From a bacterium (GTDB lineage Bacteria > Bacillota > Bacilli > Lactobacillales > Streptococcaceae): DNA of 10,355 bases. The notes under the pieces are model-generated. The model had not been told where the DNA came from, ran no database searches, and saw only the letters and a program-made list of their open reading frames with translations. The stretch spans positions 1 through 10,355 of the forward strand of contig CAJNDL010000048.1 in the NCBI GenBank assembly GCA_905221505.1. The letters are read 5' to 3'. A program made the translations under genes and the position numbers. Positions 1 through 6,232 of the stretch are shown piece after piece (position 1 is the stretch's first letter; every line of letters starts with the position of its first letter).

Positions 1-1
1 T

Positions 2-133
2 TCCCAAAAAGGAAGCAAGATGAAGGCGATTATTGCTTGTGCTCATAAGATTCTCAGAATCATTTACAAACTACTCTCCACCAAGCAGACTTATCAAAAA
101 GAAAAGGCGCTAGGACTGAGGAAACAGTTCTAA
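2..133 (+). CDS. IS110-family transposase, C-terminal fragment (cut by window edge)
   Basis: The frame opened by the left edge runs 43 codons to a TAA at 131-133. The peptide contains KMKAIIACAHKILRIIYKLLS followed by a Lys/Gln-rich tail ending in LRKQF. A basic, amphipathic helix of the type 'xxAIxAxxxKxLRIIYxxL' close to the stop is typical of the C-terminal (transposase_20) end of IS110/IS116/IS902 transposases. These are DEDD-fold/Ser recombinases which, in the IS110 group, are guided by a non-coding bridge RNA. Only the tail is present, so catalytic residues cannot be checked, and whether the full gene is intact is unknown. IS110 elements lack obvious terminal inverted repeats, so the right end of the element cannot be placed; it should lie between 134 and roughly 226, before the terminator of the next gene. 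Family assignment is by pattern recognition of a short tail. Confidence 0.72.
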   Translation, partial: SQKGSKMKAIIACAHKILRIIYKLLSTKQTYQKEKALGLRKQF

Positions 134-184
134 CGCCCAAACTAAAAAAATTTCAATTGTAGTATAGCACAGGAAGTGATTTTT

Positions 185-210
185 TGCGCTTTTTTATTGC
201 GCTTTTTTAT
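185..210. repeat. Two perfect tandem copies of a 13-bp unit
   Basis: The unit TGCGCTTTTTTAT occurs at 185-197 and again at 198-210, followed by a degraded third copy (TGTCTTTTTT, 211-220). It lies between the transposase stop and the terminator of the minus-strand operon, so it may sit at or near the right boundary of the IS110 element. No function is evident. Confidence 0.7.
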
Positions 211-221
211 TGTCTTTTTTC

Positions 222-251
222 AAATAAAAACGAGAGGTTAACTCCCGTTTT
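222..251 (-). terminator. Rho-independent terminator of the dinG-rodA-DJ-1 unit
   Basis: Read on the minus strand, AAAACGGGAG (251-242), a 5-nt loop, and CTCTCGTTTT (236-227) form a 10-bp stem with one G-U pair, followed by a U-rich run (UUUUUAUUU counting the stem end). The mismatch is a wobble only on the minus strand, which supports that direction. The hairpin's 5' arm overlaps the TAA stop of the upstream gene (250-252), so a ribosome at the stop codon would cover the arm. Confidence 0.82.
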
Positions 252-804
252 ATTGATTTTTACCAAAGACATCTCGATAGAGCATCCCAGTTCGTAAACT
301 CTCTGCATCTCCGCCTAGTTGCTCCACCAACTCGTAGGCAAAGGCAAGGGCTGTTGAAGGGCCCCGACTGGTTGTCAAATGTCCATCTACCACTACTGTT
401 TCCTTGACGTATTGACCATCAAGAACTTGCTCCTGAACACCGTCATAACAAGTAAACTTCTTGTTTTTCAATACTCCAGCTTGATTGAGGGCAATTGGCG
501 CCGCACAAATGGCTGCCAATTTCTTTCCTTTTTGCTCGAAGCTTTGCAATTCTTGAATCAAGACCTGATTGTCACGCAAATGTGCAGAACCAGGCATCCC
601 TCCAGGAAGGACAATCATGTCATAGTCTGATAAATCACCATCAAAGACACGATCTGCTCTGACTTGGATTGCATGAGAACCTGTCACTTGCTCTTCAAAA
701 CCAACCATATCACAAGCGATATTGGCACGACGCAAAACATCTACAACTGTCAAAGCTTCAATTTCTTCAAAGCCCTGAGCTAACATAACGGCTACTTTAA
801 CCAT
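250..804 (-). CDS. DJ-1/PfpI-family protein (YajL/ThiJ-like)
   Basis: This 184-residue cytoplasmic protein is of the DJ-1/PfpI superfamily, with the size of YajL, ThiJ and human DJ-1. Visible hallmarks: an N-terminal Rossmann strand followed by AQGFEEIEA with the conserved Glu at 16, which hydrogen-bonds the reactive cysteine; LPGGMPGS at 66-73; the nucleophile elbow AAICAAP at 97-103 with the reactive Cys100; and TSRGPST at 145-151. Family members are described as glyoxalase III-type or methylglyoxal-handling enzymes, oxidative-stress sensors or chaperones; the precise activity here is not settled by sequence. The ThiJ (thiamine) name is historical. The ATG at 804 has a strong AAGGAG site 6 nt upstream, and that site directly abuts the rodA TAA stop, so the two genes are 10 nt apart and very likely translationally coupled. 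It is the last gene of the unit, before the hairpin at 222-251. Confidence 0.93.
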   Translation of the reverse strand: MVKVAVMLAQGFEEIEALTVVDVLRRANIACDMVGFEEQVTGSHAIQVRADRVFDGDLSDYDMIVLPGGMPGSAHLRDNQVLIQELQSFEQKGKKLAAICAAPIALNQAGVLKNKKFTCYDGVQEQVLDGQYVKETVVVDGHLTTSRGPSTALAFAYELVEQLGGDAESLRTGMLYRDVFGKNQ

Positions 805-814
805 GATTTTCTCC

Positions 815-2038
815 TTATTTAATCCGTTTTAATACAACCTTTTTACGCTTGAATGGGACTTTTCCGCTCTTTTCTTCAGCTAGATTGGTCTGGTAACTCA
901 TCGATAAAAGTAAACCCACACCAATCAGATTACTGATAATAGCCGATCCCCCTTGAGAAATGAAAGGCAAGGGAATACCCGTCAAAGGAAGCAAACCTGT
1001 CACAGCACCGATATTCTCAAAGATATGGAAGAGTAACATCATAATCAAACCTGTGGAAATATAGGTATAGAACTGGTTATTTGATTTGAGAGTAATCTTC
1101 AACATACGGTAAATCAGCATGAGGTAAAGGGCGATAACAAGAACGGAACCAATAAAGCCAAAATCTTCTGCGATCACCGTGAAAATCATATCCGACTCAC
1201 GAACTGGAATAAGCAGATTCGAAGCATTAAACCCTTGACCAAATAAGCCACCACTTCCAATGGAAATTTGTCCTTGAGCCTGTTGATAAGTAGTTGTTTG
1301 GGCAAAGTCAAATGGATTAAGCCAAGCCAAGATACGATTGATTTGGTAGGTCGGCATCCCCAGTTGATGGAGAAAAGCACGACCATCCTTGCTGATAAAA
1401 ATGGCTAGAAAACCAGCAATTCCTGTTACCGCAGTCACAAATACTGGAATAATAATTTTCCAAGAAACTCCTGATAGCAAAACGATTCCTGAGAAGATGG
1501 CCACAAAAACCAAAGCCGTCCCCAAGTCACTTTGAAGTGCCAAAAGAACTAGGACTGGAATGGTAAAGAGAATCATCCAGAAAATCAATAAGAAGTCCAG
1601 CGGAACTGTGCGTCTCCATTCCTTATGTTTTTGGGTAAACTGGACAATCACACGAGCCAACATGAGGATATAGGATATCTTCATAAATTCTGACGGCTGG
1701 AACAAGGTAACACCATTTACCGATACCCAGTTTTTGGCACCCGTTGATGCAACTAGGCTTGGATTATAAAAGACAATTGGCAAGACCATGAGTCCCAAGC
1801 CTAAAATATACAGAAAGGGGGTCACTTTCCAAAGAAATTCTGTATTAAAGAGCATGACGATAAAACCAATCACAAGCCCCAAGGCTATCCAGGCGACCTG
1901 CTGCCCTAAAATGGGCAGAATATTGTTTGGATAATCATGACTAACAGCTATATAGATAGCCACCACGCCGATAACCAGTAGAAAAAATACTGGCAATAGC
2001 AAACTATAATCGACTCTAGAGTCGAGAGAACGTTTCAT
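815..2038 (-). CDS. rodA: RodA/FtsW-type SEDS peptidoglycan glycosyltransferase
   Basis: This 407-residue integral membrane protein of the SEDS family polymerises lipid II into glycan strands, working with a class B penicillin-binding protein during peripheral (elongation) wall synthesis. About ten hydrophobic segments span residues 12-380. Family motifs include QPSEF at 114-118, QSDLGTA at 169-175, the periplasmic loop VRESDMIF with the probable catalytic Asp283, and PFISQGGS at 358-365. The C-terminus is a Lys/Arg-rich cytoplasmic tail. RodA rather than FtsW is inferred from the short N-terminus and compact length; the neighbours do not decide it. I start it at the ATG at 2038 (MKRSLDSR), which has AAGG at 2051-2048 nine bases upstream. 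A nine-codon longer reading begins with TTG at 2065 and has no ribosome site. It lies 36 nt after dinG, with no clear promoter of its own, and 10 nt before the DJ-1 gene. Confidence 0.95.
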   Translation of the reverse strand: MKRSLDSRVDYSLLLPVFFLLVIGVVAIYIAVSHDYPNNILPILGQQVAWIALGLVIGFIVMLFNTEFLWKVTPFLYILGLGLMVLPIVFYNPSLVASTGAKNWVSVNGVTLFQPSEFMKISYILMLARVIVQFTQKHKEWRRTVPLDFLLIFWMILFTIPVLVLLALQSDLGTALVFVAIFSGIVLLSGVSWKIIIPVFVTAVTGIAGFLAIFISKDGRAFLHQLGMPTYQINRILAWLNPFDFAQTTTYQQAQGQISIGSGGLFGQGFNASNLLIPVRESDMIFTVIAEDFGFIGSVLVIALYLMLIYRMLKITLKSNNQFYTYISTGLIMMLLFHIFENIGAVTGLLPLTGIPLPFISQGGSAIISNLIGVGLLLSMSYQTNLAEEKSGKVPFKRKKVVLKRIK

Positions 2039-2074
2039 ATACACTAACCTTATACTTTCATACAATACTATTTA

Positions 2075-4525
2075 TCAAAGTTCACTTAAAAATCTATCAA
2101 TAGTCTCATTAACTGCAGATTGAGCGATCGTTGTAATGCTCGCTTCTTTTGCTAGAGAAGTCACTATTTGCTTGCCGTATCGTTTTCCGACGATTCTCCT
2201 ATCTAGAATGAGGGTTAAGGAACGTTGGTGTTCGCGTCTCATACTTCTTCCCAAAGCCTGCTTTAAACGAATAATGGCCATTGGCAACTGATAATCATAA
2301 AAGGCATTTTTCCCTTCTTGATTCAGTTCCTGATTAATCTTTTTCGTCAAGGGCTCTTGCGGATTTTGGAAAGGAAGTCTCGGTACAACTTGAATCACAA
2401 AAGGATGGCTTGAAAAATCGACTCCTTCCCAGAAACTTGCTGCACCAAGCAGGATTTGTTGTTCTCCTTTTTCAAAACGTTTCTTCAGTTGATGAACATC
2501 CCCATTTTTATACTGGGCCAGATGGCTAACTGGAAGTAAATCCGATACTGCTAGAAGCATGTCTTTGGCAGTAAATAGAACCAAAATCGGTTGTTGGAAA
2601 GCTTGAATTTCCACTAGTAAAGCAGCTACCTCTTGGGCATAAACTTCTAAGGAGGTTTCTGTTACCAGGGGAAAATCTTTGACCAAGACCACTTCTTGTT
2701 CCTGTTTTTTACCAGCTTCAATCTTGACAAATTTGGCTTCAGGATAGCCTAAAAGGTCTGCCAAAGAAACCCTCTGACTAATCTCAAGAGTGGCCGACAC
2801 TCCCAAGACTTGGCATGAATCAGGCACTAAGGAAGATAGAAGAATACGGCCTGATTTTGTAGAAGAAATTTGAATTTTCTTCTGACTCGTTTCAGTTGCT
2901 TCAAGCCAGTAATCACCTTCAGCAGTAAAATAGCGAACCAGTTCCTCAAAGCCTTCTACCTCTAATTCTGAAAAATACTGGTGGAGATTGGCCAGAGAGT
3001 CTAAGATATTTTTCCTAGATTTGCCAGACTGAAATTGCTCTATCAAATAGAGACACTCGAAGCGAATACTTTCTAATATTCGTTGCTGGACCCTGTTTTC
3101 TTCTCCTACTAAAGCCTTATCAAGCAAATCAATAATAGACTGGATATCGTAGGTCTCTTGAAGCAGATTTTCTAGAGCCAACAAAACTTTTTGGACTTCA
3201 TCAATAATCAGTAAACGGTCGCTGACAAATTCAGGATTATCTCCAAGTCTGGTTACTAGATAGGCATGATTGGTCACTAAGAGCTTGCAAGTCTCTGCTC
3301 TTTCCTGACTACGTTTCCAAAAATCTTCCGTCACAAATAAGCTCTTGGATGATAAATTTCCATCATGACGAAGGTCTCTTAAAAAATGTTGGTAACGGTA
3401 GAGTTGCCCGATTTCATCCAAATCCCCGGTTTCTGTCTCTGTCAACCATACCAAGAGTTGCATTTTAAAGCGTCTAAATAAGCGATTTTCATCATTTTCC
3501 TGCAAGGAACGATAAAGGGCATCCAACTTCAGGTAATTTTGTGGTCCCTTTAAAGAATGAATATCTGTGTGGAATACTTCTTTGAGACGTTTACCTTCTT
3601 CTTCCATGATCTGATTTTGAAGAATCTTTGTCGGAACACTAAGAACAATTTGACGCTCTTGTACTTGGGACAAAGCGGGTAAGAGGTAGCCATAAGTTTT
3701 CCCAATCCCTGTCGGCGCTTGAATTAATGATACAGGCTCATCTTTCAATAGCAAGCCAACCTCTTTAGCAAAACGTTCTTGCTCCTCCCTCACTTCAAGG
3801 TTCAACAGAGAAATATTTTTAGAAAAATCTTGAGATAACTTTCGTGGCTCATTGGGAGCTGCAGGTTTCTTGAAATACAGCCCTTGAACTTCGACCAAGT
3901 CTGGAGAAGTCAGGATAGATTGGTTTCGATAAATTTCTTCAATAACCAGGTAGGACTCATATAAGAGAGCGTCTGCCATTTCCAACAAGCGTTCCAAGAG
4001 CCCTTTAGGAAGTTGGGCCATCTTTTCTCGTAGAAAAAGTAGTAATTCCGCAGTGGCTTGGGCATCTGAAAGAGCTGTGTGGGCGTGTTTTAGAGGAATT
4101 CCTAATTCTCGACACAAAATCGGCAAACTATATTTTTCCAGTTCAGGGAAAAAGACCTGGGCCAATTCGACCGTGTCAACACGAGGATTTCTTAGTTCAT
4201 AGCCTTCAAAAAATAAATTTTCCGCCAAGAGATTGGCATCAAACTGAACATTATGGGCTACAAAAATCCCATCCTCCACCAAGTCAAAAATTTTTCTGGC
4301 AACTTGCGAAAAATCAGGTGCTTGCGCCAGACGTTGGTCTGTCAATCCTGTCAGTTCTTTGATATGAGCATCCAAAGGTTCATGTGGATTGACATCCGTC
4401 GTATAGTGATCGACGATTTTCCCATCCTCAATCACAACAATTCCCACTTGGATAATTTTAGCCTTACTACCTGTGCTAGTTGCCTCTAAATCCACCACAA
4501 CATAGCGATTACCAATCGTTTTCAT
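2075..4525 (-). CDS. dinG: DinG-type protein: DEDDh 3'-5' exonuclease fused to SF2 (XPD-like) helicase domain
   Basis: This 816-residue protein is of the Gram-positive DinG type. Residues 6-170 form a DnaQ-like exonuclease: VVDLEAT with Asp12 and Glu14, HNVQFDANLL with Asp96, and HTALSDA with His149 and Asp154, so the full DEDDh set is present. Residues 240-816 form the helicase-like part: Walker A APTGIGKT at 270-277, VTNHAYL at 417-423, Walker B IIDEVQ at 440-445 (Gln in place of the usual His), SAT at 577-579, GAASFWEGVDF at 694-704, and QALGRSMRR at 756-764. Between Walker A and Walker B there is a single Cys (413), so the 4Fe-4S cluster of E. coli DinG/XPD cannot form. In Staphylococcus aureus a protein with this layout acts as an exonuclease without helicase activity; I infer the same here. 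First gene of the unit; its ATG at 4525 has no Shine-Dalgarno site but lies 8 nt from a -10 box. Confidence 0.95.
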   Translation of the reverse strand: MKTIGNRYVVVDLEATSTGSKAKIIQVGIVVIEDGKIVDHYTTDVNPHEPLDAHIKELTGLTDQRLAQAPDFSQVARKIFDLVEDGIFVAHNVQFDANLLAENLFFEGYELRNPRVDTVELAQVFFPELEKYSLPILCRELGIPLKHAHTALSDAQATAELLLFLREKMAQLPKGLLERLLEMADALLYESYLVIEEIYRNQSILTSPDLVEVQGLYFKKPAAPNEPRKLSQDFSKNISLLNLEVREEQERFAKEVGLLLKDEPVSLIQAPTGIGKTYGYLLPALSQVQERQIVLSVPTKILQNQIMEEEGKRLKEVFHTDIHSLKGPQNYLKLDALYRSLQENDENRLFRRFKMQLLVWLTETETGDLDEIGQLYRYQHFLRDLRHDGNLSSKSLFVTEDFWKRSQERAETCKLLVTNHAYLVTRLGDNPEFVSDRLLIIDEVQKVLLALENLLQETYDIQSIIDLLDKALVGEENRVQQRILESIRFECLYLIEQFQSGKSRKNILDSLANLHQYFSELEVEGFEELVRYFTAEGDYWLEATETSQKKIQISSTKSGRILLSSLVPDSCQVLGVSATLEISQRVSLADLLGYPEAKFVKIEAGKKQEQEVVLVKDFPLVTETSLEVYAQEVAALLVEIQAFQQPILVLFTAKDMLLAVSDLLPVSHLAQYKNGDVHQLKKRFEKGEQQILLGAASFWEGVDFSSHPFVIQVVPRLPFQNPQEPLTKKINQELNQEGKNAFYDYQLPMAIIRLKQALGRSMRREHQRSLTLILDRRIVGKRYGKQIVTSLAKEASITTIAQSAVNETIDRFLSEL

Positions 4526-4533
4526 TATAAAAA

Positions 4534-4562
4534 ATTATACCAAAAAAAGGGCCATTTGGCAC
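4534..4562 (-). promoter_or_regulatory. Extended -10 promoter of dinG, leaderless type
   Basis: On the minus strand, GTGCCA (4562-4557, 4 of 6 match to TTGACA) is followed after 17 bp by TATAAT (4539-4534), itself preceded by TGG, giving a TG-extended -10. Normal start-point spacing puts transcription at about 4527-4525, on or within two bases of the A of the dinG ATG. The stretch between -10 and ATG is only T and A, with no ribosome binding site. Extended -10 promoters with leaderless transcripts are known in pneumococcus, the DpnII operon being the classic case. Confidence 0.75.
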
Positions 4563-4597
4563 CTGCAAACATGGGATATTTTTCAAACTCAAGAACA

Positions 4598-4650
4598 CTA
4601 CTTGGCTTAAAAAGCCTATCAAGTAGAGCATCCTAGCCTACTTATTTTTT
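4598..4650 (+). other. Overlapping, mutually exclusive hairpins in the dinG/U32 gap
   Basis: CTACTTG (4598-4604) pairs with CAAGTAG (4620-4626), and the same 4621-4626 AAGTAG also pairs with CTACTT (4638-4643). The second hairpin is extended by an inner GC pair and is followed on the plus strand by ATTTTTT (4644-4650), so it has the form of a plus-strand terminator, with the first as its competitor. No plus-strand gene ends or begins here, and no convincing plus-strand promoter is seen. It could be an attenuator relic, a small RNA, or chance. Confidence 0.3.
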
Positions 4651-4664
4651 GAAAATGGTGAAGA

Positions 4665-4711
4665 AATAAGAAAAATTGAGAGAAGAAATGTTTGCATCTT
4701 CCTTCTCTCAA
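4665..4711 (-). terminator. Rho-independent terminator of the U32-family gene
   Basis: On the minus strand TTGAGAGAAGGAA (4711-4699) pairs with TTTCTTCTCTCAA (4688-4676), a 13-bp stem with one G-U pair and a 10-nt loop, followed by UUUUUCUUAUU (4675-4665). It starts 13 nt after the stop codon at 4725 and separates this gene from dinG. Confidence 0.88.
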
Positions 4712-4724
4712 CTATCCTTTTACT

Positions 4725-5654
4725 TTATTTAACCATATCAGGATCGTAATCATAAAATCCTGTATCAAGGAAACGGTTTTTAGGGTGTAACTTGCGCACT
4801 TCTTCATCCAGCAAGAAGGCTTGGTCATGGCTAAAGTTGCCCTCTTGAATCAAGCTACGCGCTTGGATAAAGAGTTTTGCAATCTCAACAAAGTTCTGAC
4901 CAGGTGTATAAAGACCTTCTAATTTCCAGTGAGTAAAACCATGCTCGACCAATTCTGTCAATTTGGTCATCAAATCAAGGTCATTATTGGCAAAGATGTG
5001 AGTACCATGATTGTCTTCAAAAATGGAATAATGGCTCTCAGGATCACTTGGTTCAGCCAAGAAGAGGTCACGCTTGCGAGTCTTTTCATCATCGATATGC
5101 GTAAAGTTATAGTAGTTTTGCAAGAGCGGACGTTTAGAATGATGGATGACACTAGCACCATAAACCAAAACTTCGGCAGGAATTTCCAAAATCTCTGGCA
5201 TTTTGAAAAGTTCAGCTGATGGAATTTCACGTGCCAAAACAGCCTCAGATGCGCCAGCCTTTTGTCCCCAGAAGTTAATCTGACGACTGCTAGTTACCAT
5301 AGTTGAGGCATCGTAGATGGTTTTAAAGGAATAACCATCGCGGTTGACTACGTAAAAAACGCCTGCATCCCCAATCGTAATGTAGTCTGTCTTGATTTCT
5401 TCCAAGAAATCTAAGAAAGGCTTGATACGGTCCATCATATCTTGGTGCATGAGGGCATTAACCGCAACAATCAATTCCTTACCAGCATCATGAACCAGCT
5501 TAGCGATTTCACGCAATTGGTCATGACTAAAGGTTGTTGGCAGACGAAGGCCAAAATCTTTCTCACCGACATAGATACGATCTACGCCAGCTTCGAGCAG
5601 TTGTTTAACTTGTTCAATACTTTCAGCAGTTGCTGTAATGATAATCTTTTCCAT
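4725..5654 (-). CDS. Short U32-family (TrhP1/YrrN-like) protein, probable RNA/tRNA hydroxylation factor
   Basis: This 309-residue cytoplasmic protein has the U32 'peptidase' family fold: an N-terminal TIM-barrel-like start (TATAESIEQVKQLLEAGVD, then RIYVGEKDFGLRL), VAVNALMH at 63-70, ITIGDAG at 92-98, YGASVIHHSKRPLLQNYY at 165-182, and WKLEGLY at 243-249. The length matches the short member of the Bacillus subtilis YrrN/YrrO (TrhP1/TrhP2) pair, needed for 5-hydroxyuridine at tRNA position 34; longer relatives such as RlhA hydroxylate rRNA. The name 'peptidase' is historical. The protein contains no cysteine, so the iron-sulfur ligands of the long members are absent; this favours a partner subunit role. 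No partner gene lies in the window. It is a single-gene unit with its own promoter and terminator. The ATG at 5654 has no Shine-Dalgarno site. Family is secure, the role is inferred. Confidence 0.88.
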   Translation of the reverse strand: MEKIIITATAESIEQVKQLLEAGVDRIYVGEKDFGLRLPTTFSHDQLREIAKLVHDAGKELIVAVNALMHQDMMDRIKPFLDFLEEIKTDYITIGDAGVFYVVNRDGYSFKTIYDASTMVTSSRQINFWGQKAGASEAVLAREIPSAELFKMPEILEIPAEVLVYGASVIHHSKRPLLQNYYNFTHIDDEKTRKRDLFLAEPSDPESHYSIFEDNHGTHIFANNDLDLMTKLTELVEHGFTHWKLEGLYTPGQNFVEIAKLFIQARSLIQEGNFSHDQAFLLDEEVRKLHPKNRFLDTGFYDYDPDMVK

Positions 5655-5661
5655 AAGAAAA

Positions 5662-5691
5662 ATTATACCACATTTCTAGCAAATCAGCCAA
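5662..5691 (-). promoter_or_regulatory. Extended -10 promoter of the U32-family gene, leaderless type
   Basis: On the minus strand TTGGCT (5691-5686, 4 of 6 match) is followed after 18 bp by TATAAT (5667-5662) preceded by TGG. Only seven bases (TTTTCTT) lie between the -10 box and the ATG at 5654, so the transcript should begin at or next to the start codon. No ribosome site is present. The arrangement is nearly identical to the dinG promoter. Confidence 0.75.
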
Positions 5692-5778
5692 GACTTATCA
5701 GAATTTTACAAATAGGGACAATTTCCGTAACTTCTCAAAGTAACTTCCAGTTGCCTGACCGAAGTGGAAATCAGTCTA

Positions 5779-5885
5779 ATACTCTTTGAAAATCTCTTCA
5801 AACCACATCAGCTTTATTTGCAACGCGGTACTTTGAGCAACCTGAGGCTAGCTTCCTAGTTTACTCTTTGTTTTTCATTGAGTAT
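5779..5885 (+). repeat. BOX element, boxA-boxC form without boxB
   Basis: The 107-bp stretch begins ATACTCTTTGAAAATC and ends GTTTTTCATTGAGTAT, giving imperfect terminal inverted repeats (13 of 16 positions). The left half carries CTCTTCAAACCACATCAGC and the right half GAGCAACCTGAGGCTAGC then TTCCTAGTTTACTC, which I recognise as boxA and boxC of the pneumococcal BOX family. The length equals boxA plus boxC, so no boxB modules lie between them. BOX elements are short non-autonomous repeats, thought to be mobilised in trans, and can form stable RNA structures. This copy sits 125 bp upstream of the U32 start. Confidence 0.87.
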
Positions 5886-6121
5886 AAAACGGATTTTTAT
5901 AAGAATAACTAGATGAAAGGCAAACCCAGAAGCATAAGAGAGCTCGCCAGTAACAATTTACTTTGTACACTATCCATAATAGCAAACATCTCAAGCTCCA
6001 TTAATCTTCAAAATATCATAGATAAAATCTAGTCCAAAATTTAAGCAATTGATGCTGTAGGATTTATACATTATTATAAATTGCTAGTCGTTTTGTTTTT
6101 ATGATAACAAAAATGACCTAG
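5886..6121. other. AT-rich intergenic tract, largely unexplained
   Basis: This tract lies between the BOX element and the ABC-operon terminator and has no recognisable gene. It contains short AT-rich inverted repeats: AGCAATT at 6044-6050 with AATTGCT at 6079-6085, the overlapping ATTTATA at 6062-6068 with TATAAAT at 6075-6081, and TTTTGTT at 6091-6097 with AACAAAA at 6106-6112. A 30-codon minus-strand reading frame with a hydrophobic C-terminal half lies at 5909-6001 but has only a weak ribosome site. It may be the remains of a decayed gene or insertion. Confidence 0.5.
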
Positions 6122-6158
6122 AAAAACGAGTATCTCCATCTATGGAAATACTCGTTTT
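6122..6158 (-). terminator. Hairpin terminator downstream of the ABC exporter operon
   Basis: The arms 6123-6137 and 6144-6158 form a 15-bp stem with a 6-nt loop; the single irregular pair is a G-U wobble on the minus strand and a C-A mismatch on the plus strand. The minus-strand stem ends in UUUUU (6126-6122). It lies about 75 bp after the permease stop, so it most likely ends that operon. The 3' side also has four Ts on the plus strand, so weak action in the other direction is possible. Confidence 0.8.
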
Positions 6159-6232
6159 GTGATAGTTAGAAGTGGTTTTTTGCTCAGCCTCATTTCTTTT
6201 TATAAAATTTATCAAGCAAGCGACCAACTATC

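Noticed and set aside
2039..2065. Nine-codon N-terminal extension of RodA starting at TTG
   Set aside because: No ribosome site precedes it, while the internal ATG at 2038 has AAGG nine bases upstream and gives the usual MKRSLDSR N-terminus and 407-residue length.
5442..5789. Plus-strand reading frame across the U32 start and its upstream region
   Set aside because: It is antisense to a clear gene and runs into the BOX element; the product resembles no family and has no ribosome site.
5886..6121. CRISPR array, tracrRNA or tRNA in the large intergenic region
   Set aside because: There are no regularly spaced repeats, no anti-repeat and no cloverleaf; only short AT-rich inverted repeats are seen.
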